Shown: piece after piece, positions 1 through 9,300 of the stretch
How the letters are laid out: the number at the start of each line of letters is the position of its first letter
How positions within the stretch are numbered: the stretch's first letter is position 1
Source: Gallionella sp. UBA6045
GTDB taxonomy: Bacteria; Pseudomonadota; Gammaproteobacteria; Burkholderiales; Gallionellaceae
NCBI GenBank assembly: GCA_002429165.1
Contig: DIYV01000138.1
Location: forward strand, 1-35,767
DNA: 35,767 bases
Direction of reading: 5' to 3'
Made by a program: the position numbers and the translations under genes
The notes under the pieces: generated by a model
What the model was told of the DNA's origin: nothing
What the model saw: the letters and a program-made list of their open reading frames with translations, nothing else
Databases searched by the model: none

Positions 1-42
1 GGCCCGCAGAGTCTGCATACCGGCCAGTACGGCAACACATAA
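1..42 (+). CDS. cydA: Cytochrome bd oxidase subunit I, C-terminal end (partial)
   Basis: The window opens in frame with 13 codons ending LHTGQYGNT and a TAA stop, 10 bases before the cydB start. The assignment to cydA (quinol-oxidising subunit I) rests on position, because cydA almost always lies directly upstream of cydB. The tail is too short to identify by itself. An AAGGAG ribosome binding site for cydB overlaps this stop codon, which implies one operon. Confidence 0.6.
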   Translation, partial: GPQSLHTGQYGNT

Positions 43-52
43 GGAGACGACC

Positions 53-1201
53 ATGATATTCATATTCGACTATGAAACACTGAAACTGATCTGGTGGCTG
101 TTCGTCGGCGTGTTGCTGGTGGGTTTCGCCATCACCGATGGATTCGATCTGGGTATCGGGGCGCTGCTGCCGTTCCTGGGAAAAAACGACGACGAACGCC
201 GCGTCATCATCAATTCGGTAGGCGCCACCTGGGAAGGCAACCAGGTCTGGTTCGTCACAGCCGGCGGCGCGATCTTTGCCGCTTGGCCCATCGTTTACGC
301 TACCGCATTTTCTGGCTTCTACATCGCATTGATGCTGACGCTGTTCGCATTGTTCTTCAGACCTGTAGGATTCGACTACCGCAGCAAGGTCGCCGATCCC
401 CGCTGGAGATCGCTCTGGGACTGGGGACTGTTTGCCGGCGGTTTCGTGCCGGCGCTGATCTTCGGTGTGGCATTCGGCAACCTGCTGCAAGGGGTTCCGT
501 TCAGCTTCGACAATGACATGCGGGTAACCTACACCGGCAGCTTCTGGCAATTGCTCAACCCATACGGCCTGCTGGTCGGGGTGATCAGCCTTTCCATGTT
601 ACTGATGCACGGATCGATCTACCTGCAGATCAAGACGGAAGGCGTAATTGCTGAACGTGCGCGGCGTGCAACCAGAATCACCGGGGCGGTATTTATCGCA
701 TGCTTCATTTTTGCGGGCGTCTGGATCATGAACTGGATAGACGGCTATCACATCACTTCCATGCTGTCCGCCAATGTCGAATCGATCCCGCTCGACAAGA
801 CTGTCGAGAAAGCCGCGGGGGCATGGATGAACAATTATCACAGCCATCCGTTGCTGTGGTTGGCGCCCCTCCTCGGCATTGCGGGTGCGATATTGGCGAT
901 TGTGTCATCCAGCGCGAAAAAACCCATCGCGGCTTTCATCGCGAGTTCCGTGATGCTGACCGGTGTAATCTTCACCGCAGGCATCGCGATGTTTCCCTTC
1001 ATCATGCCGTCGAGCTCGGATCCGCGCAGCAGCCTGACGATATGGGATTCGGTTTCCAGTCACAAGACTTTGCAAATCATGTTCTGGGTAGTGCTCATCT
1101 TCCTGCCCATCGTGCTGGCCTACACTTCCTGGGTGTACCGTGTGCTGCGCGGAAAAATCACGGTCGAAACGGTTCGCGCCAACGACCATAACATTTACTG
1201 A
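53..1201 (+). CDS. cydB: Cytochrome bd quinol oxidase subunit II
   Basis: A 382-residue polytopic membrane protein, the usual length for CydB. It forms the bd-type terminal oxidase with CydA, which reduces O2 to water using quinol and has high O2 affinity in the classical enzymes. Recognisable family features are the N-terminal segment [20 protein letters not shown], the motif [21 protein letters not shown] near residues 59-79, [11 protein letters not shown] around 102-112, and several later hydrophobic helices. The start ATG follows AAGGAGACGACC. cydX follows after 11 bases. In this window the oxidase is a natural electron sink for the neighbouring hydrogenase through the quinone pool, which is an inference from context. 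Classical CydB and the cyanide-insensitive CioB cannot be separated with certainty here, but the presence of cydX favours a CydAB type. Confidence 0.96.
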   Translation: MIFIFDYETLKLIWWLFVGVLLVGFAITDGFDLGIGALLPFLGKNDDERRVIINSVGATWEGNQVWFVTAGGAIFAAWPIVYATAFSGFYIALMLTLFALFFRPVGFDYRSKVADPRWRSLWDWGLFAGGFVPALIFGVAFGNLLQGVPFSFDNDMRVTYTGSFWQLLNPYGLLVGVISLSMLLMHGSIYLQIKTEGVIAERARRATRITGAVFIACFIFAGVWIMNWIDGYHITSMLSANVESIPLDKTVEKAAGAWMNNYHSHPLLWLAPLLGIAGAILAIVSSSAKKPIAAFIASSVMLTGVIFTAGIAMFPFIMPSSSDPRSSLTIWDSVSSHKTLQIMFWVVLIFLPIVLAYTSWVYRVLRGKITVETVRANDHNIY

Positions 1202-1212
1202 AAGGAAAAATC

Positions 1213-1341
1213 ATGTGGTACTTTGCATGGATGCTCGGTGTGGGACTGGCGATGGCTTTCGGCATCATCAACGTGATGTGGCTGGAAGCAGAATACTTCT
1301 GCAAAATCGAGCTTGAGGAAGCAAGGGCGGGCAAGGGTTGA
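1213..1341 (+). CDS. cydX: Cytochrome bd oxidase small subunit CydX
   Basis: A 42-residue protein starting MWYFAWMLGVGLAMAFGIIN. It has one transmembrane helix followed by the conserved stretch WLEAEYF and a short charged tail. CydX (CydX/CbdX/YbgT family) is a single-helix accessory subunit that stabilises the haem b/d site of cytochrome bd. The MWYFxWxLG start and downstream E/Y residues match the family. The gene lies 11 bases after cydB with AAAGGAAAAATC in front of its ATG, so it is the last gene of cydABX. The region after its stop converges with hypC on the other strand. Confidence 0.92.
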   Translation: MWYFAWMLGVGLAMAFGIINVMWLEAEYFCKIELEEARAGKG

Positions 1342-1412
1342 GCCGGCTGTTTGGTTAAATGATGCGAGTGATGGTGCCGCAGCGATGATTCGTTCCGGCA
1401 CTATCAAAGACA

Positions 1413-1658
1413 TTACTCTTCGTGCTGTCCGCCTGTTTCTCCGGCCAGCATTTCATCAAGCAACTCCCAGGTCGAATGCGCTTCCTGTTCGGTCATCTTC
1501 TGCAGGGCGTAGCCGACATGCACCATCACGAAATCATCCACTGCGATGGGCTCGTCCTGCAGCATGAACAAACTCACCTCGCGCATCACACCCTTGGCGG
1601 TGCAGCTCGCGTTGTAGCCGTCGATCGCGACGATTTTCATGGGGATGCCCAGACACAT
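1413..1658 (-). CDS. hypC: Hydrogenase maturation chaperone HypC
   Basis: An 81-residue protein beginning MCLGIPMKIVAIDGY, the hallmark N-terminus of HypC/HupF. In this family the Cys after the initiator Met binds HypD and the iron carrying the CN and CO ligands, and passes it to the hydrogenase large-subunit precursor. The later stretch VDDFVMVHVGYALQKMTEQEA is also typical of HypC. The gene is transcribed away from the structural operon and converges with cydX, so it is separated from hypF and hypE, which lie 8.6 kb away on the plus strand. Its partner hypD is not in the window. Confidence 0.95.
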   Translation of the reverse strand: MCLGIPMKIVAIDGYNASCTAKGVMREVSLFMLQDEPIAVDDFVMVHVGYALQKMTEQEAHSTWELLDEMLAGETGGQHEE

Positions 1659-1810
1659 GACGGTTTTTCGATTATGAAAGTTTTCTCAGTATAGTCTCAA
1701 GTGAAGCAACTGTTAATTTCATAAGTTGAATAAATTACTCAGTTGAAATTTGCTGATAAAAGTACTAGCCTGACTTTGCTTGGGCAAAGTAACGCGCTGA
1801 TCGTAATTCA
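1659..1810. promoter_or_regulatory. Divergent intergenic region upstream of hypC and the hydrogenase operon
   Basis: This 152-bp AT-rich gap separates the divergent hypC and hydrogenase operons and must hold both promoters. It contains a perfect 7-bp inverted repeat with a 4-base centre at 1773-1790 (ACTTTGC-ttgg-GCAAAGT), located 21 bases before the first possible start of the protease gene. It could be an operator or a leader hairpin. I found no convincing -24/-12 sigma-54 box and no clear FNR box by eye. Confidence 0.45.
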
Positions 1811-2338
1811 GTGATTTTGAGCGTTTCCCGTATTCGTAGAATACAACCGGATTCAGCCTTGACTGGCAGTCACAAGACATTGATCCTCGGCATCGGCAAC
1901 GTTCTGTTGCGCGATGAGGGTGCGGGCGTTTTTGCGATAAGACATCTTGCCGATCTGGCTGCACAGCGCGACGACATCGAGCTGATGGATGGCGGCACGT
2001 TAAGCTTCTCTCTGGCCGGCGCAATCGAAGACGCAGATAATTTGATCGTGATCGATGCCGCGCAATATGACGGCGAACCCGGCACCACCAAGGTATTCGT
2101 GGGCGAGCAGATGGATGAATTCATCGGCAGCAACCGCAAATGCAGCGTTCACGAAGTCAGCCTGATCGATCTGATGGCGATCGCGCTGCTCGCCGGCCAG
2201 CTGCCCCGGCAGCGCGCACTGATCGGTATCCAGCCGCAAACAATCGAGTGGGGCGACACGCCCTCCCTGCCCGTCTCCGCCGCGATCCAACTGGCCTGCG
2301 ATCAGGCAATGCAACTCGCCGAGGAGTGGCGCGCATGA
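1811..2338 (+). CDS. hynD: [NiFe] hydrogenase maturation protease (HynD/HupD/HyaD type)
   Basis: A member of peptidase family M52, which cuts the C-terminal extension off the large subunit after nickel insertion. The core starts at KTLILGIGNVLLRDEGAGVF. The three nickel-sensing residues of the family are all visible: Glu in LRDEG, Asp in VIDAAQY and His in SVHEVSL. The expected substrate is HynL, whose 15-residue tail after DPCIACAVH is encoded 6 kb downstream. The frame opens with a GTG at 1811, but family members usually start close to KTLILG. A TTG at 1859 would give a more standard protein of 159 residues, and neither start has a strong ribosome binding site. It overlaps the next gene by ATGA. 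Confidence 0.93.
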   Translation: MILSVSRIRRIQPDSALTGSHKTLILGIGNVLLRDEGAGVFAIRHLADLAAQRDDIELMDGGTLSFSLAGAIEDADNLIVIDAAQYDGEPGTTKVFVGEQMDEFIGSNRKCSVHEVSLIDLMAIALLAGQLPRQRALIGIQPQTIEWGDTPSLPVSAAIQLACDQAMQLAEEWRA

Positions 2339-2781
2339 GTCCGGCCAGTAACAATCTGAAAGACATTCCCATCTACGCCCGGACCGAAGAGACTTATTCC
2401 GTCGGCAATATCCGCGCGCTGCTGTCCGAGATCGCAACGTGCCTGGAAAAACTGGTGAAGACCGGCAATACCGGAATGATCGATCTGAACAGCCTGCCGT
2501 TGGCTCCCGGCGAATACGAACAGTTGCGCCAGACGCTCGGGCAGGGCGAAATCTCCGCGCGCATCGAAGCCATCGGCCCCAGCGAGATCATCGAGACGCG
2601 CTATCCAGGCGTGTGGTGGGTGACGCACTACAACGTGGAAGGCGACATCGTCGCTGACATGCTGGAGATCACCACCATTCCCGAAATCATCAAGAGCCAG
2701 CCTGAGGACATTCGCACCGGGCTGGGGTTACTCCGCGCTCAACTCGACGACGCCCAACTCAACGAAAAGGCACAGCAATGA
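2335..2781 (+). CDS. HupH-like hydrogenase expression/formation protein, single domain
   Basis: A 148-residue protein. Its middle part (DLNSLPLAPGEYEQLRQTLG, then GEISARI, IIETRYPGVWWV and LEITTIPEII) matches the conserved C-terminal region of the HupH/HyaF/HoxQ family. Members of that family assist maturation of the Fe-S-containing small subunit, possibly as chaperones. Typical HupH/HyaF proteins are near 280 residues and have two related regions; here only one is present after a short leader. The start ATG overlaps the protease stop (ATGA), and the stop overlaps the hynS start (ATGA), so the three genes are translationally coupled. The family assignment is good, but the exact job of the short form is an inference. 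Confidence 0.85.
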   Translation: MSPASNNLKDIPIYARTEETYSVGNIRALLSEIATCLEKLVKTGNTGMIDLNSLPLAPGEYEQLRQTLGQGEISARIEAIGPSEIIETRYPGVWWVTHYNVEGDIVADMLEITTIPEIIKSQPEDIRTGLGLLRAQLDDAQLNEKAQQ

Positions 2782-3863
2782 ACAAACACGAAACCCTGGG
2801 AGAACGTCTCGCGCAACAAGGTATCAGCCGCCGTGCGTTCCTGAAATTCTGCGCAGCTATGGCATCGATGATGGCGCTTCCGCCGGGAACGGCAAACGCG
2901 ATCGCCGAAGCGCTGATCAAGGCCAAACGTCCATCGGTGATCTGGCTGTCGTTCCAGGAATGCACAGGTTGCACCGAGTCGCTGACGCGCTCGCATACGC
3001 CGACGCTGGAGAACATGATCTTCGACATGATCTCGCTCGATTACCATCACACACTGCAGGCGGCTTCCGGTTATGGCGCGGAAAAATCGCGCGATGATGC
3101 AATGCGGAATTTCTTCGGCAAATATCTGCTGGTGGTCGACGGTTCGATCCCTATGCATGACGGCGGGGTTTATTCAACCATTGCCGGCAGGACCAACCTC
3201 GACCTGCTGCAGGAAGTGGCAAAGGGCGCGGCAGCGATTATCGCGGTCGGCACCTGCGCTTCCTTCGGCGGCATCCCGAATGCCAAGCCAAACCCCACCG
3301 GCGCGGTGGCGGTGTCTGACATCATCAAGGACAAACCCATCGTCAACATCTCCGGCTGCCCGCCCATTCCCGTCGTGATCACCGGCGTGCTGGCGCATTA
3401 CCTGACCTTCGGCGGGCTGCCCGATCTGGATGAACTGGGCCGCCCCAAATCCTTTTATGGCGAGACCATACACGACCGCTGCTATCGCCGCCCGTTCTAT
3501 GACCAGGGCAAGTTTGCAAAAACGTTTGACGATGAAGGTGCGCGCAATGGCTGGTGCCTGTTCGAACTGGGCTGCAAGGGACCAACCACCCACAACGCCT
3601 GCGCCACAACCAAATGGAACGGCGGCACCAGCTTCCCGATCGAATCGGGACACGGTTGCCTTGGCTGTTCCGAGCCGCACTTCTGGGATGCGGGCAGTTT
3701 CTACAGCGCGTTGTCCATGCCGGCCAGTCCCTTGAAGTTTGTCGCCGGCGCGGCAGTGGCCGGCGCGGCAGCGGGTGTTGCGGTGTCCATCGCCAACCGG
3801 GTCAAGAAGAGAGCCGCCAAATCGGCGCATCAGAAGGCCACCATCGCTGACTTGGAGAAATGA
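2778..3863 (+). CDS. hynS: [NiFe] hydrogenase small subunit, Tat-exported, group 1e
   Basis: A 361-residue iron-sulfur subunit that passes electrons from the NiFe site to the membrane. A twin-arginine signal is at residues 17-23 (SRRAFLK) followed by a hydrophobic stretch, so the enzyme faces the periplasm. The proximal cluster motif is ECTGCTES (Cys62, Cys65). Other family landmarks are GTCASFGGIPNAKPNPTGA, SGCPPIPVVI, and the cysteine-rich C-terminal part with WCLFELGCKGP, THNACATTKWN and GHGCLGCSEP for the distal and medial clusters. A C-terminal hydrophobic anchor (about residues 319-337) precedes basic residues. The Gly between the two proximal cysteines means a standard 4Fe-4S cluster rather than the six-Cys cluster of oxygen-tolerant group 1d enzymes. 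isp1 begins one base after the stop. hupS or hyaA would be alternative names. Confidence 0.97.
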   Translation: MNKHETLGERLAQQGISRRAFLKFCAAMASMMALPPGTANAIAEALIKAKRPSVIWLSFQECTGCTESLTRSHTPTLENMIFDMISLDYHHTLQAASGYGAEKSRDDAMRNFFGKYLLVVDGSIPMHDGGVYSTIAGRTNLDLLQEVAKGAAAIIAVGTCASFGGIPNAKPNPTGAVAVSDIIKDKPIVNISGCPPIPVVITGVLAHYLTFGGLPDLDELGRPKSFYGETIHDRCYRRPFYDQGKFAKTFDDEGARNGWCLFELGCKGPTTHNACATTKWNGGTSFPIESGHGCLGCSEPHFWDAGSFYSALSMPASPLKFVAGAAVAGAAAGVAVSIANRVKKRAAKSAHQKATIADLEK

Positions 3864-3864
3864 C

Positions 3865-4524
3865 ATGGACGCAGATCTGTTTTTAACCTGGGTACGCGGC
3901 ACCGGACTGGACATTGCGATCGGCATATTTGTGCTGGGCACGCTGTGGCGGTTGTTCGAAATCTACTCGCTGGGGCGCAAACCGGATCTTGCCGTCCCCC
4001 GCCATCGCACCGGCGCATCCGGGTTGCATACCATATATCGCCGCTCCCTGACTTCGCCGCGCACCTATGGCAGCTCGGCGCTTGGCTATGTTGCGGGTTA
4101 TGTGTTCCACATCGGCTTGTTCATCATCGTGTTTCTGTTCGCACAGCACATCAAGTTGATCCATGAGTTGACCGGCCTGTCATGGCCCGGCCTGCCATCG
4201 CAATTCATCGACGCCACCGCGGTGGTCACGCTGGCGACCATGCTGCTGGTGCTGGCGGAACGCATCAACAAACCGGTCAAGCGCTTCATTTCCACCTTCG
4301 GCGACTATGCAGGCTGGGCGCTGACTTTCCTGCCCGTGCTGACCGGTTATCTTGCATCCAGGCACCTGTTGTTTTCCTACACCTGGATGCTGGCGCTGCA
4401 CATCCTCAGCGTGGAATTGCTGCTGATCTTCCTGCCTTTCACCAAGCTGATCCACGTGTTCACGCTGTGGGGATCGCGCTGGTACAACGGCGATGTGAAT
4501 GCGAAAAAGGGGGTGCCAGTATGA
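3865..4524 (+). CDS. isp1: Isp1: b-type cytochrome membrane subunit of the hydrogenase
   Basis: A 219-residue integral membrane protein related to the gamma subunit of respiratory nitrate reductase (NarI) and to HdrE-like cytochromes. About five hydrophobic helices are visible, for example GLDIAIGIFVLGTLWRLFEI, AGYVFHIGLFIIVFLFAQHI and WMLALHILSVELLLIFLPF. Histidines within or next to helices (VFHIG, AQHI, LALHIL) are candidate haem b ligands. In the Thiocapsa and Allochromatium Hyn hydrogenases, Isp1 links the periplasmic small subunit to Isp2 across the membrane. Gene order here (small subunit, this, HdrBC-like, large subunit) matches that system. The stop TGA overlaps a downstream ATG as ATGA at 4521-4524, but the isp2 start now lies 416 bases further on. 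Confidence 0.93.
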   Translation: MDADLFLTWVRGTGLDIAIGIFVLGTLWRLFEIYSLGRKPDLAVPRHRTGASGLHTIYRRSLTSPRTYGSSALGYVAGYVFHIGLFIIVFLFAQHIKLIHELTGLSWPGLPSQFIDATAVVTLATMLLVLAERINKPVKRFISTFGDYAGWALTFLPVLTGYLASRHLLFSYTWMLALHILSVELLLIFLPFTKLIHVFTLWGSRWYNGDVNAKKGVPV

Positions 4525-4943
4525 GCAATGAGCAGGGGCCCCGCTCAGCGGGGATGGGAACGTCCGCGAATGCCGGCAGCCACCGACACGCTGCCCTATG
4601 CGATCCATGTACTCGTCGAGGAGGTGGCAGTATGAACAGGAAGCAGGGCGACCGCGTAGGACAGAGCAGGGGCCCCACTTGGTGGGGATGCGACTCCGAA
4701 GCGGGATGCTGCGCCCCATTCAATGTCGCGGGCATCCCCTACGCTGGCCGATCCCGCTTCGCGGGTCCCTCGTCCAACGCTTCGGGGCGCCCCCACTTCG
4801 TGGGGATGCGACCGTCCGCGAGTGCGGAAGGGTCGTTGCAAAGCAACGGGGCACCCACCGGCCTCCTCCTTGCGAGGGGTACTGCCGGCCACCGACAACG
4901 CAAAATCTTGCATACAGCTGTCCGAAAAAGAGGTGGCGTATGA
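4521..4943 (+). other. Open frame through the hairpin-repeat insert, bridging isp1 and isp2
   Basis: A 140-codon frame starts at the ATG overlapping the isp1 stop (ATGA, 4521-4524) and ends at the TGA overlapping the isp2 start (ATGA, 4940-4943). An internal in-frame ATGA at 4632-4635 follows GAGGTGGCAGT. The translation (start MSNEQGPRSAGMGTSANAGS) is low-complexity, rich in Gly, Arg, Ser and Pro, and matches no family I know, so it is probably not a functional protein. Its likely value is to let ribosomes run from isp1 to isp2 across the insert. The isp2 frame itself is also open upstream to about 4598, so several frames lack stops simply because the repeat is GC-rich. Confidence 0.4.
4525..4939. 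repeat. GC-rich multi-hairpin repeat block between isp1 and isp2
   Basis: This 415-bp block is a cluster of short palindromes. Three near-identical units carry a stem of about six base pairs followed by GATG: CCCCGCTCAGCGGGG at 4539-4553, CCCCACTTGGTGGGG at 4673-4687 and CCCCACTTCGTGGGG at 4791-4805. Further hairpins lie at 4750-4767 (stem around ttc), 4815-4828 and 4834-4848 (CGTTGC-aaa-GCAACG). The first and third units align over about 38 bases at an offset of 252 bp, and GCCGGC(AG)CCACCGACA recurs near 4572 and 4884. The pattern resembles REP-like or other palindromic dispersed repeats, but no transposase or clear target duplication is visible. Confidence 0.8.
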
Positions 4944-6202
4944 GCGCTTCTCTCGAAAAAGGAATCAGCGTCCTCAAGGAAATGATAGATGCGCCGATCG
5001 CCAGCTACTTCAGCAGCTGCGTGCATTGCGGCCTGTGTGCCGAGGCCTGCCTGTTCTATACAGAGACCGGCGATCCCAAGTACACGCCGATCTACAAGCT
5101 GGAACCGCTGCGCCGCGTGTACCGGCAGGAATACACGCTGCTCGGCAGGCTGGGAAAAATGCTGGGGCTGTCCAAACCCGTCACCAATGAGGAACTGGAA
5201 GAATGGAAGCCGCTGGTCTACGACAGTTGCACCATGTGCGGCCGCTGTTCGCTGGTCTGCCCGGTCGGCAATGATATTGTCTACATGGTGCGCAAACTGC
5301 GCGAAGGCATGGCCGTTTCCGGCCACGCGCCCGATGGACTGATAGGCGCATCCACACGCTCGGTGGAGATCGGCAGCCCGATGGGCGTGAAGCTGCCCGC
5401 GGTGAAGGCGCAGATGAAGCACGTGCAGCAGGATACCGGCATCGATATCCCGCTGGATGTTGAAGGCGCGGAATACATGGTGCTGATGTCGTCGATGGAG
5501 ATCATCAACTTTCCCGAATACCTGGGCGCCATCGCCAAGATCATGAAACAGGCCGGCAAGAGCTGGACGCTGTGCTCGGAGGCGTTCGAGGCGACCAACA
5601 GCGGCATCCAGATCGGCGTTTCCGACATCGCAAAAGTGCTGGTGCAGCGCATCGTCGACGGTGCGGAAAAGCTCAAGGTCAAAACCGTGATCAGCCCGGA
5701 ATGCGGCCATGCCTACACCGCTTTGCGCTGGGAAGGCCCAGACCTGATCGGTCGCCCATACAGCTTTGAAGTGCTGCATATCCTGGAAGTGCTGGACGGT
5801 TTCCGCACCCAGGGGCTGCTCAAGACCTCGGGCTTCAAGGACGAACGGCTCACCTTCCACGATCCCTGCCAGTTGGTTCGGCGCGGCGGAGTGATCGAAC
5901 AACCGCGCAGGCTGCTGAATCTGGTCGCGAAGGATTTCGTTGAGATGGAGGATGCCGGCAAGATGAACTGGTGTTGCGGAGGCGGCGGAGGCGTCAGTGC
6001 GATCGAGGAAGCCGAGCCACTCCGACTGGAAGCCTTCAAGGTCAAGAAGCGGCAACTGGAACAGACCGGCGCGAAGACGCTGGTCACCGCCTGCGCCAAT
6101 TGCCGCATTGTGCTGGAGGAAGGGTTGGAGCATTACAAGATGAACATCCCGGTGGTGGGGCTGACCGAAACGCTCGCCAATCATCTCGTGGAAGGAGAGT
6201 AG
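4940..6202 (+). CDS. isp2: Isp2: HdrBC-like iron-sulfur protein of the hydrogenase complex
   Basis: A 420-residue soluble protein. The N-terminal third has two 4Fe-4S motifs, CVHCGLCAEAC (about residues 30-40) and CTMCGRCSLVCPV (about 97-109). The rest is a heterodisulfide-reductase-B-like part with two CCG-type regions: SPECGHAY around 253-260, and HDPCQL, NWCCGGGGG and ACANC in the C-terminal 110 residues. Isp2 is the cytoplasmic partner of Isp1 in group 1e hydrogenases and is thought to take electrons to or from a thiol/disulfide or other redox partner. Homology to HdrBC (DsrK-like) is established for the family; the physiological partner is unknown. The chosen start ATG (MSASLEKG) follows AAGAGGTGGCGT. 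An in-frame extension through the repeat block is open but looks non-protein. Confidence 0.93.
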   Translation: MSASLEKGISVLKEMIDAPIASYFSSCVHCGLCAEACLFYTETGDPKYTPIYKLEPLRRVYRQEYTLLGRLGKMLGLSKPVTNEELEEWKPLVYDSCTMCGRCSLVCPVGNDIVYMVRKLREGMAVSGHAPDGLIGASTRSVEIGSPMGVKLPAVKAQMKHVQQDTGIDIPLDVEGAEYMVLMSSMEIINFPEYLGAIAKIMKQAGKSWTLCSEAFEATNSGIQIGVSDIAKVLVQRIVDGAEKLKVKTVISPECGHAYTALRWEGPDLIGRPYSFEVLHILEVLDGFRTQGLLKTSGFKDERLTFHDPCQLVRRGGVIEQPRRLLNLVAKDFVEMEDAGKMNWCCGGGGGVSAIEEAEPLRLEAFKVKKRQLEQTGAKTLVTACANCRIVLEEGLEHYKMNIPVVGLTETLANHLVEGE

Positions 6203-6368
6203 CGGCCGTGACACGGCGTTGCACTAAAAGTAGGCAATCCACTATCCAGCAAACTGGATGCGGAATTGTCACCGGAGCATCCGGGGCGGGAACGGCCGCA
6301 GCACACTCTGCAATTGGGAAAGGACATTTTCATCTGATGGATTATTTAGGATTAACGGAGAATTGACG
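6203..6368. other. Intergenic gap within the hydrogenase operon
   Basis: 166 bases separate isp2 from the next gene, long for this otherwise tightly packed operon. GC-rich CGGCCG blocks lie near both ends of its first half. The last 20 bases hold a GGAG ribosome binding site for the gene at 6369. No terminator with a T-run and no clear promoter is visible. Confidence 0.4.
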
Positions 6369-6815
6369 ATGGCCATAGACAACGACAGCGAATTCAAGGC
6401 AGCACTGGGCAGCCTTCCCCGGGCAGCGCAGCGGCGCATTGCGGCGCGCTTCGCGAAGAGCGTGCTCGCGCTGAGCCAGGATCACCGCATCAAGGGCGCA
6501 ATCGAAGCGGCGAAGCGCAGCGACATCACCGATGACGAATATGCCGCAGCGATGCGGTTGTCCAAGGCGGCCAGCGTGGACAGCTACACGCAGTGCGGCC
6601 ACGATTGCGACTGGAACAAGCAGGCCAGCCACTTCGTCGCCGAAGCCGCACTGGTCTGCTTCCGGCCCGGCGAGCCCGGCGACAACTTCGCCTGGGATGC
6701 CGCGATGCACGCGCGCATGGCGCGCTCCTGCGAGACCATCGCCACCGGCCTCGGCACCGATAACGCAGAGGCCGAGGCGCAATACCGCATCCTGGCGGAA
6801 TTTCTGAACGCTTGA
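6369..6815 (+). CDS. Unidentified protein encoded between isp2 and hynL
   Basis: 148 residues, no signal peptide or membrane helix, probably cytoplasmic and mostly helical. I do not recognise the family. Visible features are a basic N-terminal half (SLPRAAQRRIAARFAKSVLA), then SYTQCGHDCDWNKQ with two cysteines and a histidine (Cys-Gly-His-Asp-Cys), a lone Cys in ALVCFRPGEP, and a last Cys in ARSCETIATG. The Cys/His arrangement could bind a metal or an iron-sulfur cluster, or could be redox active. Placed between two structural hydrogenase genes, it may be an assembly factor or accessory subunit, which is inference from position only. The ATG at 6369 was preferred because GGAG lies upstream. 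The frame is open further upstream, but that part (start MRNCHRS) looks non-protein. hynL starts 27 bases after its stop. Confidence 0.75.
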   Translation: MAIDNDSEFKAALGSLPRAAQRRIAARFAKSVLALSQDHRIKGAIEAAKRSDITDDEYAAAMRLSKAASVDSYTQCGHDCDWNKQASHFVAEAALVCFRPGEPGDNFAWDAAMHARMARSCETIATGLGTDNAEAEAQYRILAEFLNA

Positions 6816-6842
6816 GGGAGTTAAACAATTGAGGGACGGGAC

Positions 6843-8615
<1,773 letters not shown>

Positions 8616-8633
8616 GCCCTCAAGGAGAGTTCC

Positions 8634-9230
8634 ATGCGCAACGTAATCACAAAACTTCTAACCGCAATCATTCTGTTCGGCACAAGCAGCGCCGCCTTCG
8701 TCCATCCCGGCCACGATGTCTCCGGCCTGGCAGCGGGACTGATGCATCCGTTCTCTGGACTTGATCACCTGCTCGCGATGGTGGCCGTGGGACTGTGGGC
8801 GGCCCAAGGAAATACCAGGAAGCACGGTGGACGAAAAATTTGGCTGTTGCCCGCCACCTTCATGACCATGCTCGCGGTCGGCGCGGCAGCCGCCATGCAC
8901 TGGCAATCGCTGCCGCTGGTCGAAGCCGGTATCGCCACCTCGGTGCTGGCGCTGGGGTTGCTGATCGCGCTTTCGATGCAGTTGCCCGCGATGCCCAGCG
9001 TGGCGATCACCGCGCTGTTCGGTCTGTTGCATGGCTATGCGCATGGACTTGAATTGCCCGAATCCGCCGCGCCTGCCGCCTATGCGCTGGGCTTTCTTGC
9101 CGCGACTGCGACACTGCATCTGAGCGGCATCGCGGCAGGTCTCGCGATGCGCAAGCATGATGCAATCCTGCCCAGAATTCTGGGCAGCGCAATCGCGATC
9201 AGCGGCGTTTACCTGCTCGCCTCAGCCTGA
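8634..9230 (+). CDS. hupE: HupE/UreJ family nickel transporter
   Basis: 198 residues. An N-terminal hydrophobic signal (about 1-20) ends before FVHPGHD. Six or so membrane helices follow. The motif HPFSGLDHLLAMVAVGLWA contains the HX5DH nickel-binding signature of HupE in its first mature helix, and HGYAHGLELP matches a second conserved His motif. HupE proteins supply nickel for hydrogenase assembly in Rhizobium and relatives. The gene lies 18 bases after hynL with AAGGAGAG in front, so it belongs to the same operon. Confidence 0.93.
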   Translation: MRNVITKLLTAIILFGTSSAAFVHPGHDVSGLAAGLMHPFSGLDHLLAMVAVGLWAAQGNTRKHGGRKIWLLPATFMTMLAVGAAAAMHWQSLPLVEAGIATSVLALGLLIALSMQLPAMPSVAITALFGLLHGYAHGLELPESAAPAAYALGFLAATATLHLSGIAAGLAMRKHDAILPRILGSAIAISGVYLLASA

Positions 9231-9300
9231 AAAAGCAAAACTATCCGGTTTAGAGTGCGCCGGGCGATTACTGGTCAACAAGACATAAGGAGAAACGATC

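Noticed and set aside
2955..2990. Oxygen-tolerant (group 1d) hydrogenase call
   Set aside because: The proximal motif is CTGC rather than CTCC, and the presence of Isp1/Isp2 points to group 1e.
4598..4939. N-terminal extension of Isp2 through the repeat block
   Set aside because: The frame is open but repetitive and unlike Isp2 family N-termini. A good ribosome binding site precedes the ATG at 4940.
4525..4939. CRISPR array
   Set aside because: The repeats are short, variable palindromes with irregular spacing and no constant spacer length, and no cas genes are nearby.
4739..6214. 491-codon open frame on the minus strand across isp2
   Set aside because: It is antisense to isp2 and the repeat block, has a composition typical of a shadow frame, and shows no motifs.
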